A model generated the notes under the pieces. The model was not told the DNA's origin. It ran no database searches and saw only the letters and a program-made list of their open reading frames with translations. Made by a program: the position numbers and the translations under genes. This document shows, one piece after another, positions 1-11,506 of a stretch of 64,000 nt of DNA. How positions within the stretch are numbered: the first letter of the stretch is position 1; each line of letters begins with the position of its first letter. Source of the stretch: Thamnaconus septentrionalis. Its lineage: Eukaryota; Chordata; Actinopteri; Tetraodontiformes; Monacanthidae. The DNA is taken from assembly GCA_009823395.1 (NCBI GenBank), contig CM020510.1:9747273-9811272 (forward strand), given 5' to 3'.

Positions 1-650
1 ACACAAAAAAACGCACCGTTTTCACCCTAATTGGCTGCACATCTCTGATAAAAGCAGTGCGAAAGCGCTCGCGTGGGTCGCTAACCTGCTGCACGCCTCC
101 GAGCATCAAAGGGGAAGCACTGCTACTCTTTGTATCTGGAGCTATGTGGGCTTTTTGCAGCTGAGGTTTCACTTGTGGCTTCACTTGATTCAGAGCAGAC
201 CTGCAAGAACGGGCGGCCACGGCGGCGCGCACTTCTGGGGATTTTTTTTCTTCTTCTTTTTTAATAGAGTAGTTGACATTTGAGTCGTGCACAAGGACGT
301 CAGCACCTTTGCGAGCGCGCCGCGCCTGCCTGAAAGAAAAGAGGTGCAGGGCGAAGGAACGAGGGGGAAAATAATGCAAAGGAGGGAAGGAAGGGAAGGA
401 GGAGAGCTTCACCAAAACACTGCGGCCTTTCTTTGGTTTTCGCCAGAGAGGAAGTTTCAGCCGGCACGCCGTGTTCTCTGCTGATCCTCCCCTGGCGCAC
501 ACAGCCACCTTCTGTCCCCGTTTCTTCAGCAACGTCCGCTCGTATCGTACAGGACGCTCGCAGCCTCACGAAGCCCCGGCGGATCAGCCGCGACCCCCGT
601 CCACTGGTGCAGTTTCACCTCGGCCAGTCACACAGTCACTTGTTATAATA

Positions 651-775
651 ATAATCCATCCATCCATCCATTTTCTATACCCACTTCTTCCCAGGCTCAG
701 GGTCACGGGGATCTGCTGGAGCCTATTCCAGCTGTCATAGGGCAAAGGCAGGGTGACACCCTGGACAAGTTGCAC
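651..775 (-). repeat. Fish interspersed repeat with TCCA/GATGGA tail
   Basis: An ATCCATCC microsatellite tail leads into a body with the familiar fish blocks TTTTCTATACC, GGGTCACGGGG, GGAGCCTATTCCAGCTGTCAT and CACCCTGGACAAG. From memory of fish genomes this is the 3' end of a very common retroposed family. GATG-type tails are described for Rex3/RTE elements, but I cannot assign the family with certainty. The copy is cut off at 775. Related pieces occur at 10615-10680, 16013-16910 and 18891-18945. Confidence 0.6.
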
Positions 776-1383
776 ATTTTATTGACGGAGAGCTTTTCAA
801 AGTTCTATAAAACACTTTACAGCAAAGGTTTAAAACCAATCAGAATAAGATTTACATTAAAAACACTCAAAAATATACAAACTAGCAAATCAAATGCAAT
901 TTACAGTGAAATACAATGAAAACAAGGAGGAAATATCAGTGGCAGTTAAAAACAGGTGAATAAGTAAATAGGAAGTATTAGAACTTTAGCTAACCATTAA
1001 ATACAGAATGTAATAGAAGTGTTTTGAGTCATGATTTGAATGACGGCAGGTCAGTGCATTGGCGGATGTGTGTTGGGAGTGAGTTCCAGAGGGTGGGGGC
1101 TCTGTCCCCCCGGGTTTTGTGACATAATAAAGCCTCAGGTTTGGTCGGGGGGGGGGGAATATGCGACCCCCTCGACCCCCACTCTGCTTACGTTGCCGCA
1201 GCTCCACATTCCATGGCTTCTTTTTTTTTTCCCCCTCCTCCTCTGCCTCACGACGGCCGCGCTTCCTGTGGTGCAGGAAGTCAGCTCTGCTTCCTGTCAC
1301 AGTCCCCTTTCATGTGGTCACTTCCTCGTGTTTTGCCCGTCGACTCACAGAGCCGCAGTCGTGTTTTCCCCCCGCGGCGAGCT

Positions 1384-1428
<45 letters not shown>
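1384..1428 (+). repeat. (CAGG)n microsatellite
   Basis: Eleven near-perfect CAGG units lie in foxo1 intron 1. A shorter GGCT run lies at about 1796-1817. Confidence 0.95.
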
Positions 1429-3904
1429 GACCGGCAGCAGTTATCGCCGGCCTCACGCGGCAGCCTTCGCCGATGCTTCGGCGTCTGCTGGCTTTCACAA
1501 CACACTGCGCTGTAGCTGGTTTAAAAGTCAGAATTTCACATGCCGCTGTTTTCATTTCCAGAATGCCCCGTCCTTCCAAAATAGTGCCATTGTCCAAACT
1601 GTCTCAACCATTTTTTTTTTTTGTTACGGGTTTTTGCGGAAAGAAACAAAAGGCTCTCCTTTTTTCAGACGAGACAGTGTTATTGTCATAGTTTCATACA
1701 AAACAAGATAGGACCGCAGTCCGCTGCAGGCGATCAGAGTTCAGTTCAGTGAATTTTTAGGCTCCGTAACCTTGATGAGGAATGTTGATTGTGACGGCTG
1801 GCTGGCTGGCTGGCTGGGAATCCTGCCTTTACTGTTTCCTAAGAGATACTAGCGCGTTGGCTGTGATTACGGCTGAACTTTGTACGCGGTGATTAGCTGG
1901 AATGTTGAGATTAATGCTCACTGTGCACTGCCAGCGATATATTTTGTATCACGGAGAGTCTGTGATTTCAAAGAATACACTTTGAGCGACTGTGATTGCT
2001 GGATTTAAAATGTATCCGCGGACCAACAAATGTAGCCCGCTGTCGGAGCTACGGTCCAAACATGAGTGTTTGCCTCCTGTGTGGGTGTGGGTGTGTTTGT
2101 GTCTCTCAGTGTGTCATTCGGTGCTCGTGTGCGTGTCTTCATCCCCAATCGCGTGTGTTTTCAAACCACAATATCACTAACTGCACTAGAGCGAGCAACA
2201 AAATTAAAACCATATTGGGCTGCTGTTTGTCGGCTGCCATTTGACTAAAAACACGCACTGGCACACACGCAGCGGGGAGACGAGGCTTTTCCACTGGCCC
2301 CACCAGAAACCCCAAGCTGAAACTCCCAACACGGCACACCGAGTCCCTGCTTCTTTTTTCCTTTTTTTTCCATGGTGACCCTTGGTTGGCACTCCCCTCT
2401 CACATCAGAACTTTTAAACAGTTTTTGAAACGTCCTCCGTCATCACGGCGCACTGGCCAAAATAGAAACCGGAGTCCACGGATACAAAGACACGAGCTGT
2501 TCATTTCTACTTCTCGTCATCGGGATGATATGGGCCAATAACGGGACAACTCGGCGTCTGCGTTCGCATTGCAGTCATTCCTTGTTGCAGCACAGCTGAA
2601 ATTACCAGCACTCTCAGCGGTCATGAGATAGAGAGGCTCATGACCAGACTTTGCTCCTTGCCTTTTGTCATAGCACCCGAGGAGGCTGGACGAAATGCAT
2701 TTGCTAAGCTACTCAGGCGAAGGGCTGTCTTGTCTCTCAGATCATTTCCCCCGAGCCAACCTCTATTGGCTGAGGCGGTCAGGTCACTTTGGTAGTTGGA
2801 GTTTTCTTTACTTGCGAAAGTGGCCAGTCTTCAGTAGGGCTCTCGTGTGTCCGGGAGTCTTGTGTCCTTTAGGGTGAAGGTGTGCGCCATTTGAAATTGG
2901 AGGGTAAAATATTTGGTAGGACCGCATGCCTTAATTGTCCAGGGGAAAGAAAACAACAATTTACAAAGGAACAAACTTTGTGGGTAATTCTATCCATTTC
3001 AAAAATGGATGACAGTCTCCAGAGATTGTCATGGCAACGAGACATGGGCAACCTTTGCTTAAGTACAAGACACAAAGAATTTTGACCAATGTTTTTGCAA
3101 CAATACCATGCGCCTTTGGGCCATCTGCATACTCGGCGGGAAGAACATAAAGTTCACCCTTCACTAGTTTGGCTTGCCATGGTTTTCAGAAAATCTGAAG
3201 AATACAAAGAGCCTCCAAGACCTTTGAGGATGGAAATGGCAATTATAAGACAAAAAAGTCTCAATAAGACCAGAATGCAGATAAAAACTATCTACTTTAA
3301 ACAAAAAACAATTAAGTTAATTGCTGTGGTAGACAAGCACTGTAATAACGTGTAGAAGAGCTAGTGGTATCACTACTTTTCTACAATGGGAAGGACCACG
3401 GCTGTATCTCTAAACAATGACCCATGGGACTCTGCAAAATCTCTAGTTGGCATCCTGTCATCATGATGGAACATTACGTGTGAGCAGCAGGAGAAGAAGA
3501 GAAAGACAGAGGACTCGAGGGTGTTACGGAAAGCCCCTTGTCAGCCTGGACTCGAGGGACCGCAAGTTACTTTGCATTCTGGGAGCACAGAGATCTAGTT
3601 GGATAATAGGGTACTGTAAGCTTTTAAAGATCTGGTGGTGCTTTGCCATTAAGGGCTTTGTCGGAAAGGAGAAAAACCGCTTTGGGAGAGTTTTTTTTTT
3701 TTTTCAAAGTTGATATTCACAGGAAGTTAGTGACTATAAGCCACAGTGGGAAGAACATTACTTCTTTTTTTTTTAAACTAGTTCTCTTGTTATTTCTGGA
3801 TAGGCTGAGGAGTCTTTTGACACTCATTAAAGCAGCCTGAGGTTTTAACCATAACAGTCTCGACTGGAATTATTATAAATTGAGATTTTGTTTTTATTTT
3901 TCTT

Positions 3905-4162
3905 CTAAATTAGTAACAGTGTATCGTACACTGAATAGCAAAGAACAATAAAAAAAAATAAATCAGTCACAAATGTTAGATTCTTCAAGAAGTATAAAAT
4001 GACATATATAGGGCCAAACACACAACCCTGCAGAACTCGCTTGCTCACACAGGCATTCATAGAAAACCCTTCACATTTGAAATTGGATGTGATAGACGGT
4101 ACTATGGAAAAGATCCACCAGTGCTGTGGCAGAGATGAGCTCTTTGGGTGACTCATTACCAA
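3905..4162 (-). pseudogene. Possible decayed LINE reverse-transcriptase fragment
   Basis: An 85-residue minus-strand frame contains RVLQGCVFGPIYVILYF. This lines up with the conserved GVPQGSVLGPxLFxLYxN block of L2/CR1/Rex1-type reverse transcriptases, with the spacing kept. Some 25-30 residues upstream, a neighbouring frame reads ALVDLFHSTVYHI, a degraded counterpart of the LDLSAAFDTVDH block. A frameshift would be needed to join the two. Flanking sequence is not recognisable. If correct, it is an old, inactive LINE relic in foxo1 intron 1. The match rests on one short motif, so confidence is limited. Confidence 0.35.
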
Positions 4163-4718
4163 GAGTGTTTCATGCCCACTGTGCAGTCATAACTGGATTG
4201 CCAACGCTTTATTACTCCAAAGATTGGACGGGCTATTTTTAGATCTTGTCGTTACTCAGGATCAAGAGTAGCCTTGTTAAGAAAAGACAGGCTGAATTTT
4301 TTTGGTTAGGAAATCAGTATCCAAATCAGTTCAGGTATTTAGGGGATTTCCTTTGTTGCTGTGTTTTTTTATGTGTGCACACCACATGGCTGAACTACAC
4401 CCAGACGTTTCTTAATTGGACATGGAACTAATTAGCACCGTCATCTGAAACTGTTGTTCTTTTGTTGCTGCGCTTCACAAATACAAAACATTTTAAGATG
4501 CTGCCAATGAATAACAGTAATTATGGTATTTTTTTGATAATGACCCTATCCGGTAGTTCACATTCAGAGGATGGGGAATTGGGGGAGAGGGTAAAGACCT
4601 ACAAGAAATGGTTGAGATGTAAAAAAGCAAAGCGTAGGGCAGACTGTGAACAGATGTGAGGCAGTGACTCACAGCGGGTGCAGGCTTGATGACGTTAGCC
4701 ACGATGCATGCTAAGCTC

Positions 4719-4740
4719 TGTGTGTGTGTGTGTGTGTGTG
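4719..4740 (+). repeat. (TG)11 microsatellite
   Basis: Perfect dinucleotide run in foxo1 intron 1. Confidence 0.95.
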
Positions 4741-5529
4741 CAGGGAGTTCCAGCCCTTCTTCCAAAACAACTCGCCTTACGCATGCACAAGCAGAGCAAT
4801 GTCTTACACTCATTACTTCATGTCATGGCTGTGGTACAGAGGTGCCACACTAAGATAGATGGTCACCAAAACAACAGTTCTGGGTCGTTGAAATGTTTGA
4901 AATCACATCAGACAGGAACAGGAAAGTGCCCCCGGCAGTAAAGTAGGACAGAAATGGTGTCTCGTTCACGACGGCTGCTCCTGTTTGCCTTGTTTTAACA
5001 ATGCTTCACTACCTTCCTGCTCAAAAAAAATAGTTTTTCCACCAAAGGTGTCACCAAGCAACGTGGAAGCACTCTTATAATGTGTCTGCACGAAAGGAAA
5101 CATTAGTCTATTTCCTCCCTTTGATTCCCTGCTTGTTAGACACACTTGGGCAGATGAAACATCAGTGTTGGTTTAAAAGTGTTTTGCAATGGGCCCCCGT
5201 GTTTTCTGAGAAGGAAACGAAGGCCCCGTACGCACTGCACGCCTGTTGATAAGAGAGTGGGCTGTTGATCTTGATCTGCTCAGAATGGATTGCCCATAGA
5301 GTAATACTCGAGCGCATGTCTGCGCACGTGTCTCCTTGGCCCGCGAATAGCATTTGTTTGGCGATTGACCTTAAAAATCGCTCTTTTCAGCCGGTGCGAG
5401 CCACCTGCCAGCATGGATTTGCACTCGCACACTAAAGCAAATCTATGATTTGGAGAAAAGGGCAAGCACCGGGCTCTTTGTGCGTTCGCTCCTAACCCAG
5501 CTTTTCTCTTCCTGCCTCCCCTCTTGCAG

Positions 5530-5721
5530 AACTCCATTAGGCACAACCTGTCGCTGCACAGCCGCTTTGTCCGTGTACAGAATGAGGGAACGGGAAAGAG
5601 TTCATGGTGGATGCTGAACCCAGAGGGCGGCAAGAACGGCAAGTCCCCACGCCGCAGGGCGGCCTCAATGGACAACAACAGCAAGTTCACCAAGAGCCGA
5701 GGACGAGCAGCCAAGAAAAAG
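5530..5721 (+). CDS. foxo1: foxo1 exon 2 (second half of forkhead, first AKT site, NLS)
   Basis: 64 codons from N-S-I-R-H to A-A-K-K-K. The acceptor cttgcag precedes 5530 and the donor AAG|GTGAAT follows 5721; both ends are phase 0. The upstream frame is open for only two further codons, so this is not a start site. Confidence 0.97.
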
Positions 5722-7528
5722 GTGAATTGGCAAGAGAGTGCAGCCCGTGCTCTTGGTTTCCCATAGATGGCTGATTTAAAATTTGTGGAGCACGGTAGTA
5801 TTTTCAATAGCCCTATTGTATTTGTACTATTCCATATACGCAATCCATTGTCTTTGCGCTGTCTTTCTAAAAAGCAATCTCTCATGTAAGGTTTGACAAA
5901 AATTAGTCATTCATTCTTTTCTTATGATCTCATAGGATTCGCATTATATTTGTCCAGATTTGAAAAACAATTCAGATGTGGTAGAATAAATGAAATTATT
6001 GAATGTTGAAATGATTTAATCTTACCTACACCCCCATTGTTTTCTTTTTTTCTGGCAAACTACTGGTTTGCAGAGCTATAATTTAAAACAGTTTAAACAA
6101 TTTTATGGAGGTGTTTAGCCAGAGCATTTTAACATTGGTTGGCCCTGCAACAATCTGATGCAAGGTCCAGTTGCAACCTCACCTTCCTTCAGTCATCCAA
6201 GGGGTAACAACACTTTGGGCAGCCTGCAGTAACAGAAAATTGTTGGATGGATGAATTTCGTCCATTCACTCCAATTCTTTGTGGCATACCAGCATCTCCC
6301 TGACAGCGTCTTTGTGTCTCCCCAGCTGTCCATGCAGGGCGGCCCTGACGGAGGTGCAGACAGCCCAGGGTCCTACTCCAAGTGGCCCGGCAGCCCCAAC
6401 TCCCACAGCAACGACGACTTTGACGCCTGGAACAGCATCAGGCCTCGGACCAACTCCAACGCCAGCACGGTGAGCGGGCGCCTCTCGCCCTTCATGCCCG
6501 AGGACGACCTCGGGGAAAGCGACGTACACATGGGCTACCCGGGAGCTCCAGGCACCAAGATGACGGCCACGCTGCCCAGTCTCACCGAGATGACAGGCTC
6601 CCTGGGACACAGTTCCGAGAACGTCATGGAGAACCTCCTGGACAATCTGAACTTGCTCTCGCCCAACAACTCCCAAGTGGGGGGCGGTGCCAAAACCCCC
6701 GGCTCCTCCCAGTCCTCCCCTTCCCCCATGATGCAGCCCAGTCCCGGGTACCAGGCCTACAGCTCACCCAGCATGGTTTCCCAGCCTCAGCAGGAGTACC
6801 ACAAGTGCGTTTACGGCCAGGCGGGGATCAACGCCCTGCCGCCAATGCCGCTGCAGGCGCTGCCCGAGAGCAAGCCCAGCTTCGGGCCCGCCATGGGCCA
6901 GTACAACTGCCCGGCAGGACTCCTGAAGGAGCTGCTGACCGCAGACACAGACCAGCACGGCGAGCTCATGCCCTCGGTGGACACGGTGGTGTCGCAGTCA
7001 AGTGGCAGCTGCATGCTGCCACCTTACAGCAGCAGCCAGCACACCGGCAGCAAGTTGATCGGCGGCGGTGGCGTCGGCGGGAACGGTCACCCGCACGCTC
7101 TCTCACACATCCACCATCACAACCTGCGCCAAGGTCCCATCACGCCGGCGGCCATGAACGGCCGCCTGCTAATGCCGCTGAACCACGGCGGGGGCGTGTC
7201 GACGTGTCTGCCCTCGGTGAAGAACCCCATGCAGATGTCTTACGGGCTGTCGGGACACCTCGGTGCCGGCGGTATGCCCGGAGGCTTCTGCCCTCTCAAC
7301 ACCAACGGGTACGGCCGGCCGGGTATGCCGCCGCCGCTGCACCAGGAGAAACTTCCCAGCGACCTGGACGACATGTCTATCGAGAGGTTCGAGTTCGACA
7401 TGGAGACGGTGCTCCATGAGACTCTGATGGACGGGGACTCGCTGGACTTCAACTTTGAGCCCATGGTCACCCAGCAAGGGTTCCCCCACGGGGTGAAAAC
7501 CACCACACACAGCTGGGTGTCCGGGTAG
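5530..7528 (+). CDS. foxo1: Forkhead box protein O1, last two coding exons (partial gene)
   Basis: FoxO1 is a nuclear transcription factor restrained by insulin/PI3K-AKT signalling; it controls metabolism, stress and cell-cycle genes. The window holds 464 C-terminal codons, join(5530-5721, 6326-7528); the N-terminus and first half of the forkhead lie upstream. In order one sees recognition helix 3 and wing region ([21 protein letters not shown]); the AKT site RRRAAS at 5650-5667; the basic KKK nuclear-localisation cluster; a second AKT site RPRTNS at 6440-6457 followed by a CK1/DYRK-type [11 protein letters not shown]; a leucine-rich export signal [11 protein letters not shown] at 6626-6658; the LKELL coactivator motif at 6923-6937; and an acidic C-terminal activation region ending in TTTHSWVSG, the same end as mammalian FOXO1. 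A glycine/histidine-rich insert lies near 7065-7130. Synteny with cog6 and lhfpl6 supports foxo1 rather than foxo3 or foxo4; whether it is the a or b copy is not settled. Confidence 0.97.
5722..6325 (+). other. foxo1: foxo1 intron 2, 604 bp, phase 0
   Basis: GTGAAT donor and a tctccccag acceptor. As I recall, mammalian FOXO1 has no intron here (KKK|LSMQ). A second in-frame AG acceptor lies 12 bases further on (catgcag|GGC, exon start at 6338) and would drop four residues. No other feature is visible inside. Confidence 0.85.
6326..7528 (+). CDS. foxo1: foxo1 exon 3 (AKT/CK1 sites, NES, transactivation domain, stop)
   Basis: 400 codons plus TAG, GC-rich compared with its flanks. It begins L-S-M-Q-G-G, aligning with A-S-L-Q-S-G after the lysine cluster in human FOXO1, and carries the whole C-terminal half of the protein. 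The frame is open upstream to 6251, but those 25 codons are intron. Confidence 0.96.
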   Translation: MSMQGGPDGGADSPGSYSKWPGSPNSHSNDDFDAWNSIRPRTNSNASTVSGRLSPFMPEDDLGESDVHMGYPGAPGTKMTATLPSLTEMTGSLGHSSENVMENLLDNLNLLSPNNSQVGGGAKTPGSSQSSPSPMMQPSPGYQAYSSPSMVSQPQQEYHKCVYGQAGINALPPMPLQALPESKPSFGPAMGQYNCPAGLLKELLTADTDQHGELMPSVDTVVSQSSGSCMLPPYSSSQHTGSKLIGGGGVGGNGHPHALSHIHHHNLRQGPITPAAMNGRLLMPLNHGGGVSTCLPSVKNPMQMSYGLSGHLGAGGMPGGFCPLNTNGYGRPGMPPPLHQEKLPSDLDDMSIERFEFDMETVLHETLMDGDSLDFNFEPMVTQQGFPHGVKTTTHSWVSG

Positions 7529-7754
7529 AAGAGGACCGATGTCGGTTCTGTTGCTGTCTGACTCGAAACGGAACTCAGCTTGTTTTGAGATTGCATAATC
7601 ATGGCTGCAGCTTAAGCTGTAGCTGCTCCATTAACATTTCAAAATTAGTCTTTTTGGCTTCTGCCAGGAGGCCAATCTGCTGAGAACGCACCTCCACGTA
7701 TGTCCCTTGAACTGCTGGAGATGAAATCAGATTTTCTTGAAACATGAAAAATTC

Positions 7755-8203
7755 TGTACATACTTAAGTGCCAACAATTTTGCCTTAACTATTTAAAAGA
7801 CAACTCTGGTTTACTAATTAAGGGGTCAGGAAGCAGTCTTATTCATATCACGCTGTTTACAGAGTTTCCACAATCACACCCGTCTGTACAGTGAAGACAA
7901 ATTTTCAGCGCCTTTCTCTCAGTCTCGATCTCGTTAGGAAAAGCAGGATCTTTGGACGATTTCTCTCGCTCTCTCGTTGCCTAAATGTACATAGTTTCCA
8001 TTTACAAGTTTGTAAAATCAGCCTGGTAGAGTGTTTGTTTGTTTTTGTTTTTTAACGACTGTAAATACTGTTTGCAGCTTGGCAGCAAAACAAAAGCAGC
8101 ATAAATGAGCTCAGAGAGAAAACTGGACCAGATTGTCTGGAGTTGACGGATCTTCTCCGTCATTCTGTACAATGGTAACACACCTTAAGGGGTTTTGTAC
8201 ATA
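7755..8203 (+). promoter_or_regulatory. foxo1: Cluster of four Pumilio-type elements (TGTANATA)
   Basis: Exact TGTANATA octamers lie at 7755-7762, 7986-7993, 8060-8067 and 8196-8203, all in the sense strand of the 3'UTR. A weaker TGTATATT follows at 8215-8222. PUF proteins bind this octamer in mRNA and usually reduce stability or translation. Binding here is inferred from sequence only. Confidence 0.55.
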
Positions 8204-8253
8204 TACAGGGGGTTTGTATATTAAATGATGTAGTGGATGTTTACTTGATGTCA

Positions 8254-8322
8254 TACATATATATATCTATATATCTATATGTATAATTAGATATATATAG
8301 ATATATACTTATATATACATTG
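8254..8322 (+). repeat. AT-rich foldback repeat in foxo1 3'UTR
   Basis: Interleaved ATATAT, CTATAT and AGATAT runs are largely self-complementary and could form a long imperfect hairpin. Confidence 0.7.
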
Positions 8323-10146
8323 GAGCTAAATTATTTGTGCGACATAGTTTTATGCTGGTGCGAAACGCGCACTCAGACTTGAGAATTGTTTTTGAGTCCT
8401 TTGTCACTCTGAACCTTAATACCACAGAGGCCTATTTATTGTGCCTAACAAAGTTGACAACAACTGCTGGCTTGAAGGGTTTTCTCTTGTACATTTACGG
8501 TCCAGAAGATACTCAAACGCTGCGGGCCTTGAAGAAAAAAAAATACAGGGAACTCTTCTGTTTTGTTTTGGTTTTTTGGGGTTTTTTTTGGTTCTCGGCT
8601 TGTGTTTGTACTTCAGTGCGTTGGTGAGGTTCCCTGGATGCTTCGCAGTGCTGTGAATGTTAAGCAAGAGATTTCTACGCGTTGAACATATTCGTCTTCT
8701 CAGTGTCGAGACCTGCCTGACGTCGTCATTAAGGACACTGTGAGCGAAACCAACCCTGTTTACCCCGTTTGGATTTCAGAACTCGACTGCGATTTTCTGG
8801 CTTTGTTTGGCGGAGTCTGTGGACTCTGTCAGAAGGGCAGCCTCGCTGCTCACAACCAGATTTTTACTCTCGCCCTCCTACCTCTACTCTGCTCAGTGTC
8901 TTTTTACACATTTCATACATAAAACAGTGGCTCACCTTTTGAAACAGTGAATCTTTTTTTTTTTAATGACAAGTCCATTTCAATTCCCTCTTCAACGCAG
9001 CCCTCGAGATAAAGTGCCACTGAGTATTAAGTATGTAGCTTGTACATTTGCATTTTCCCGCTCGCTTCTTTCTCGCGCCTGCCCAAGGTTTTTCTCCGCC
9101 CCCCCGCTGCCTTTTGTAAAGATGGCGCCTGTGAACGCAGCTGCTTCCTCCGGAGTCCGGCTAGTTCGCCGGCTTAGACGCAGCAAACTTTAACTAAAAA
9201 CAGTTGATTTGGATTCAAGGTTTATTGTACGGGGGTTTCTTTCTTCTCCTTCTATATTTTCAGACATCACTCGAGATAGTTGTTGAGGCCCCTGAGTGTG
9301 CGGCTCACTTCGATCGGTTGTTGTTATTTTCCAGAAGAGCAACAGCACATAATCTGACACTTAAGCGTAGAATTTTATGGGAAAACCGGAGAATCAGGGC
9401 ATATTTTAAGAAGAGTACAAATTAAACTTGTAACATTTCACGAGGCCCTGCAGAGAAGCCATCAAAGAAGCTGCTGTTTGGCTTTTGGTGCCAGGTGTTG
9501 CCTTTTCTTACCCGACATGCCATAGTTTACTATACAGCCAAATTTGCCTTTTGAAGTGCAGAAGTGATATATTAAGCAGTTTTTTATTATGTGAAATGTT
9601 TAAAACTATATATTTGTGCCGGTCACTCAAGTCAGGTTAAACTGTAAAGAAAATGAAAGTTTTTTTTGTTTTTTTTTATCCAAGTAGTGTCACCAGGTTC
9701 ACTCTAAAAGTTAAAAGAGCTCTACTAAGTAAATTATATTTCTGCATTCTTAAATGATTGAATCTATGCATCATATTCCTACATTTCATGTTGCTGATGT
9801 TAGATTTCCTTTTTCCTTTGAACCTATGACAGAAACTATTTTATTGTAACATAGCGGTGTGAGATATTATGGTGTTGTTGTTGTCAAAACTCTATGTTAC
9901 ATATAGTTATTGGGGGGAGGGGACGGAGTTTATTTAGAAAATAGTTGATGCAGTGATTGATATACTAAGCTTTTGTAAACTTACAATGTCTTTTTTCCCC
10001 CCTTGTATTTAGCTACGGTTTTTAGAAAACACCATCAAAAAGAAGATATCTGAAAAACATAAGATATATTGTATTTTTAAAAAAATGAAAAAACAATATT
10101 TAGTCTGTTAAAGAAGTCCTGCATACAGATTCTGGACCAATTTATT

Positions 10147-10205
10147 ATAACAATAATAATAATAATAGTATTATTATTATTATTATTACTATTATTATTA
10201 TTATC
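10147..10205 (+). repeat. (AAT)n/(ATT)n inverted repeat
   Basis: A run of AAT units is followed at once by ATT units, so the RNA can fold on itself. It lies about 200 bases upstream of the foxo1 poly(A) signal. Confidence 0.8.
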
Positions 10206-10400
10206 TTGTAATTTTATGAGTAGAGAAATGTTGCACTTTTACTTACATTTTATAACAAAGTGCTCGATGAGATATTATTATATTAAAAAGAAATCTGTTA
10301 CATTTAACTTATATGCAGGATTAAATTGGATTTTATGCTGTGTGATTTACAATCAATAAGATGTGTAACTTGTTCGATATTAATGTATTAAGAAGAGTTG

Positions 10401-10406
10401 AATAAA
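10401..10406 (+). terminator. foxo1: foxo1 poly(A) signal AATAAA
   Basis: Consensus hexamer followed within about 30 bases by a GT-rich stretch (tctgtgttc, then gtgtgag), the expected layout of a cleavage site near 10420-10430. Confidence 0.7.
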
Positions 10407-10486
10407 TGTACTTCTGTGTTCAAGACTGTGTGAGACGCGTCATTGGCCTGTGGAGAAAGAAGGTTGCGGTATAAGTGAGATTGGAG

Positions 10487-10538
10487 ATGATGGATGGATG
10501 GATGGATGGATGGATGGATGGATGGATGGATGGATGGA
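10487..10538 (+). repeat. (GATG)n microsatellite
   Basis: About thirteen GATG units begin some 60 bases after the predicted foxo1 cleavage site. A short piece of the same fish retroposon body (CTCTGTGTGGAGTTTGGATG) lies just downstream at 10615-10680. Confidence 0.9.
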
Positions 10539-11506
10539 TTTGGGTTTAGTACTAATAGAAAAGTCAGAAATGGTGGGAGAGGCCTGGGAGAAGAAGGAGT
10601 ACTGACATCATGGTTTCAGTTTCCAGGGCCTCTCTGTGTGGAGTTTGGATGGTCTTACCGTGTCTGTGAGGGGTCCATCTGCTAGGTGCACTGGTTCTGG
10701 TTTGTCTGGTCCAGCTTGTGTCCCTGACATGAAGGTATGAAGATCAGGATCTGGCACCAGCGGCTGAAGAGGAAGGGTCAAATGTAGCGTGATGTAATGT
10801 CACTGTACGCTATGTGTATGTGACCAGTAATGCATAAGAAACTAAAACTTAAATGACATTTTATGAGGTTGCAGAGCCAATAAAGGAAGTTCTAAAATCT
10901 CTTAGCGTGTCTTTTTACTCACCTAAGAGGAACTTTAACTGGCACAGCTTGCAGCTACTGGGACGGCCCACACTGACCTCTGACCCCTGACATAACCAGG
11001 CATCTTCACCTCTGCACGGAAGAACACTTTCTCTTTTTGGGGTCGTTCTCTGTCGAACCCACGAGATGGTGGTGATGTGGTGAAAACCCCAGCCGCTCTG
11101 TGAAGTTCTCAGCCTTCACATTCACTCACTCTCTTCTCTGTTCTGAAACTGTTCCTGGACTTTGAACTTCAGCAGGTCGTCTTCATCAACGTCTGCGTGC
11201 CCCGAACTCACTCGCATTGCCGCCGTGTGATTGGCTGATTACTTATTTGCGTTAACGTGCACCAGGTGTGCCAGATGAGCTCATTTCCGTTCCCTCATCG
11301 GTGTCCACAGCTGTGAACCTGAGAGTCCAGACCCTGAAGGACCCTGAAGAACCCTGAACGACCGGAATCTGGGAGCTGCGAGACGTGAGACATGTGCAAA
11401 CACTTCTATTATGAAAAGATTGAAAAGAATCTCTCGGTGCGCTGCACTCGCAGTTGTGGCGTCTCGTGTCTTGCCTATAATGACTCTTCCTGGCTTTTCC
11501 TTACAG

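Larger units (their letters stand above)
1..5529 (+). other. foxo1: foxo1 intron 1, 3' part
   Basis: No exon is recognisable here. The tract ends in a pyrimidine-rich 3' splice site (cttgcag, 5523-5529) directly before the forkhead-coding exon. The missing first exon, which should carry the N-terminus and the first half of the forkhead domain, must lie upstream of the window. Contents seen: the unique, CpG-containing first ~640 bases; a fish interspersed repeat at 651-775, followed to about 1130 by sequence resembling another dispersed repeat; CAGG and GGCT microsatellites; and a possible LINE remnant at 3905-4162. Otherwise the sequence is AT-rich and unremarkable. Intron assignment is secure because the exon that follows starts in mid-domain. 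Confidence 0.85.
7529..10425 (+). other. foxo1: foxo1 3'UTR
   Basis: About 2.9 kb of AT-rich sequence between the foxo1 stop and a consensus poly(A) signal with no convincing coding frame. It contains four Pumilio-type octamers (7755-8203), an AT-rich foldback at 8254-8322, a T-rich stretch near 9660 and an AAT/ATT inverted repeat at 10147-10205. Long, element-rich 3'UTRs are normal for FOXO1. The end is inferred from the signal, not from transcript data. Confidence 0.75.

Noticed and set aside
1040..1711. 223-codon open frame on the plus strand, with other frames open in parallel
   Set aside because: It crosses repeat-derived sequence, the CAGG microsatellite and homopolymers; all three frames are open together, which is a composition effect. 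No domain is recognised.
6251..6325. ATG at 6251 as a foxo1 start
   Set aside because: The first 25 codons match nothing in FoxO proteins; homology begins exactly at the AG splice acceptor at 6325.
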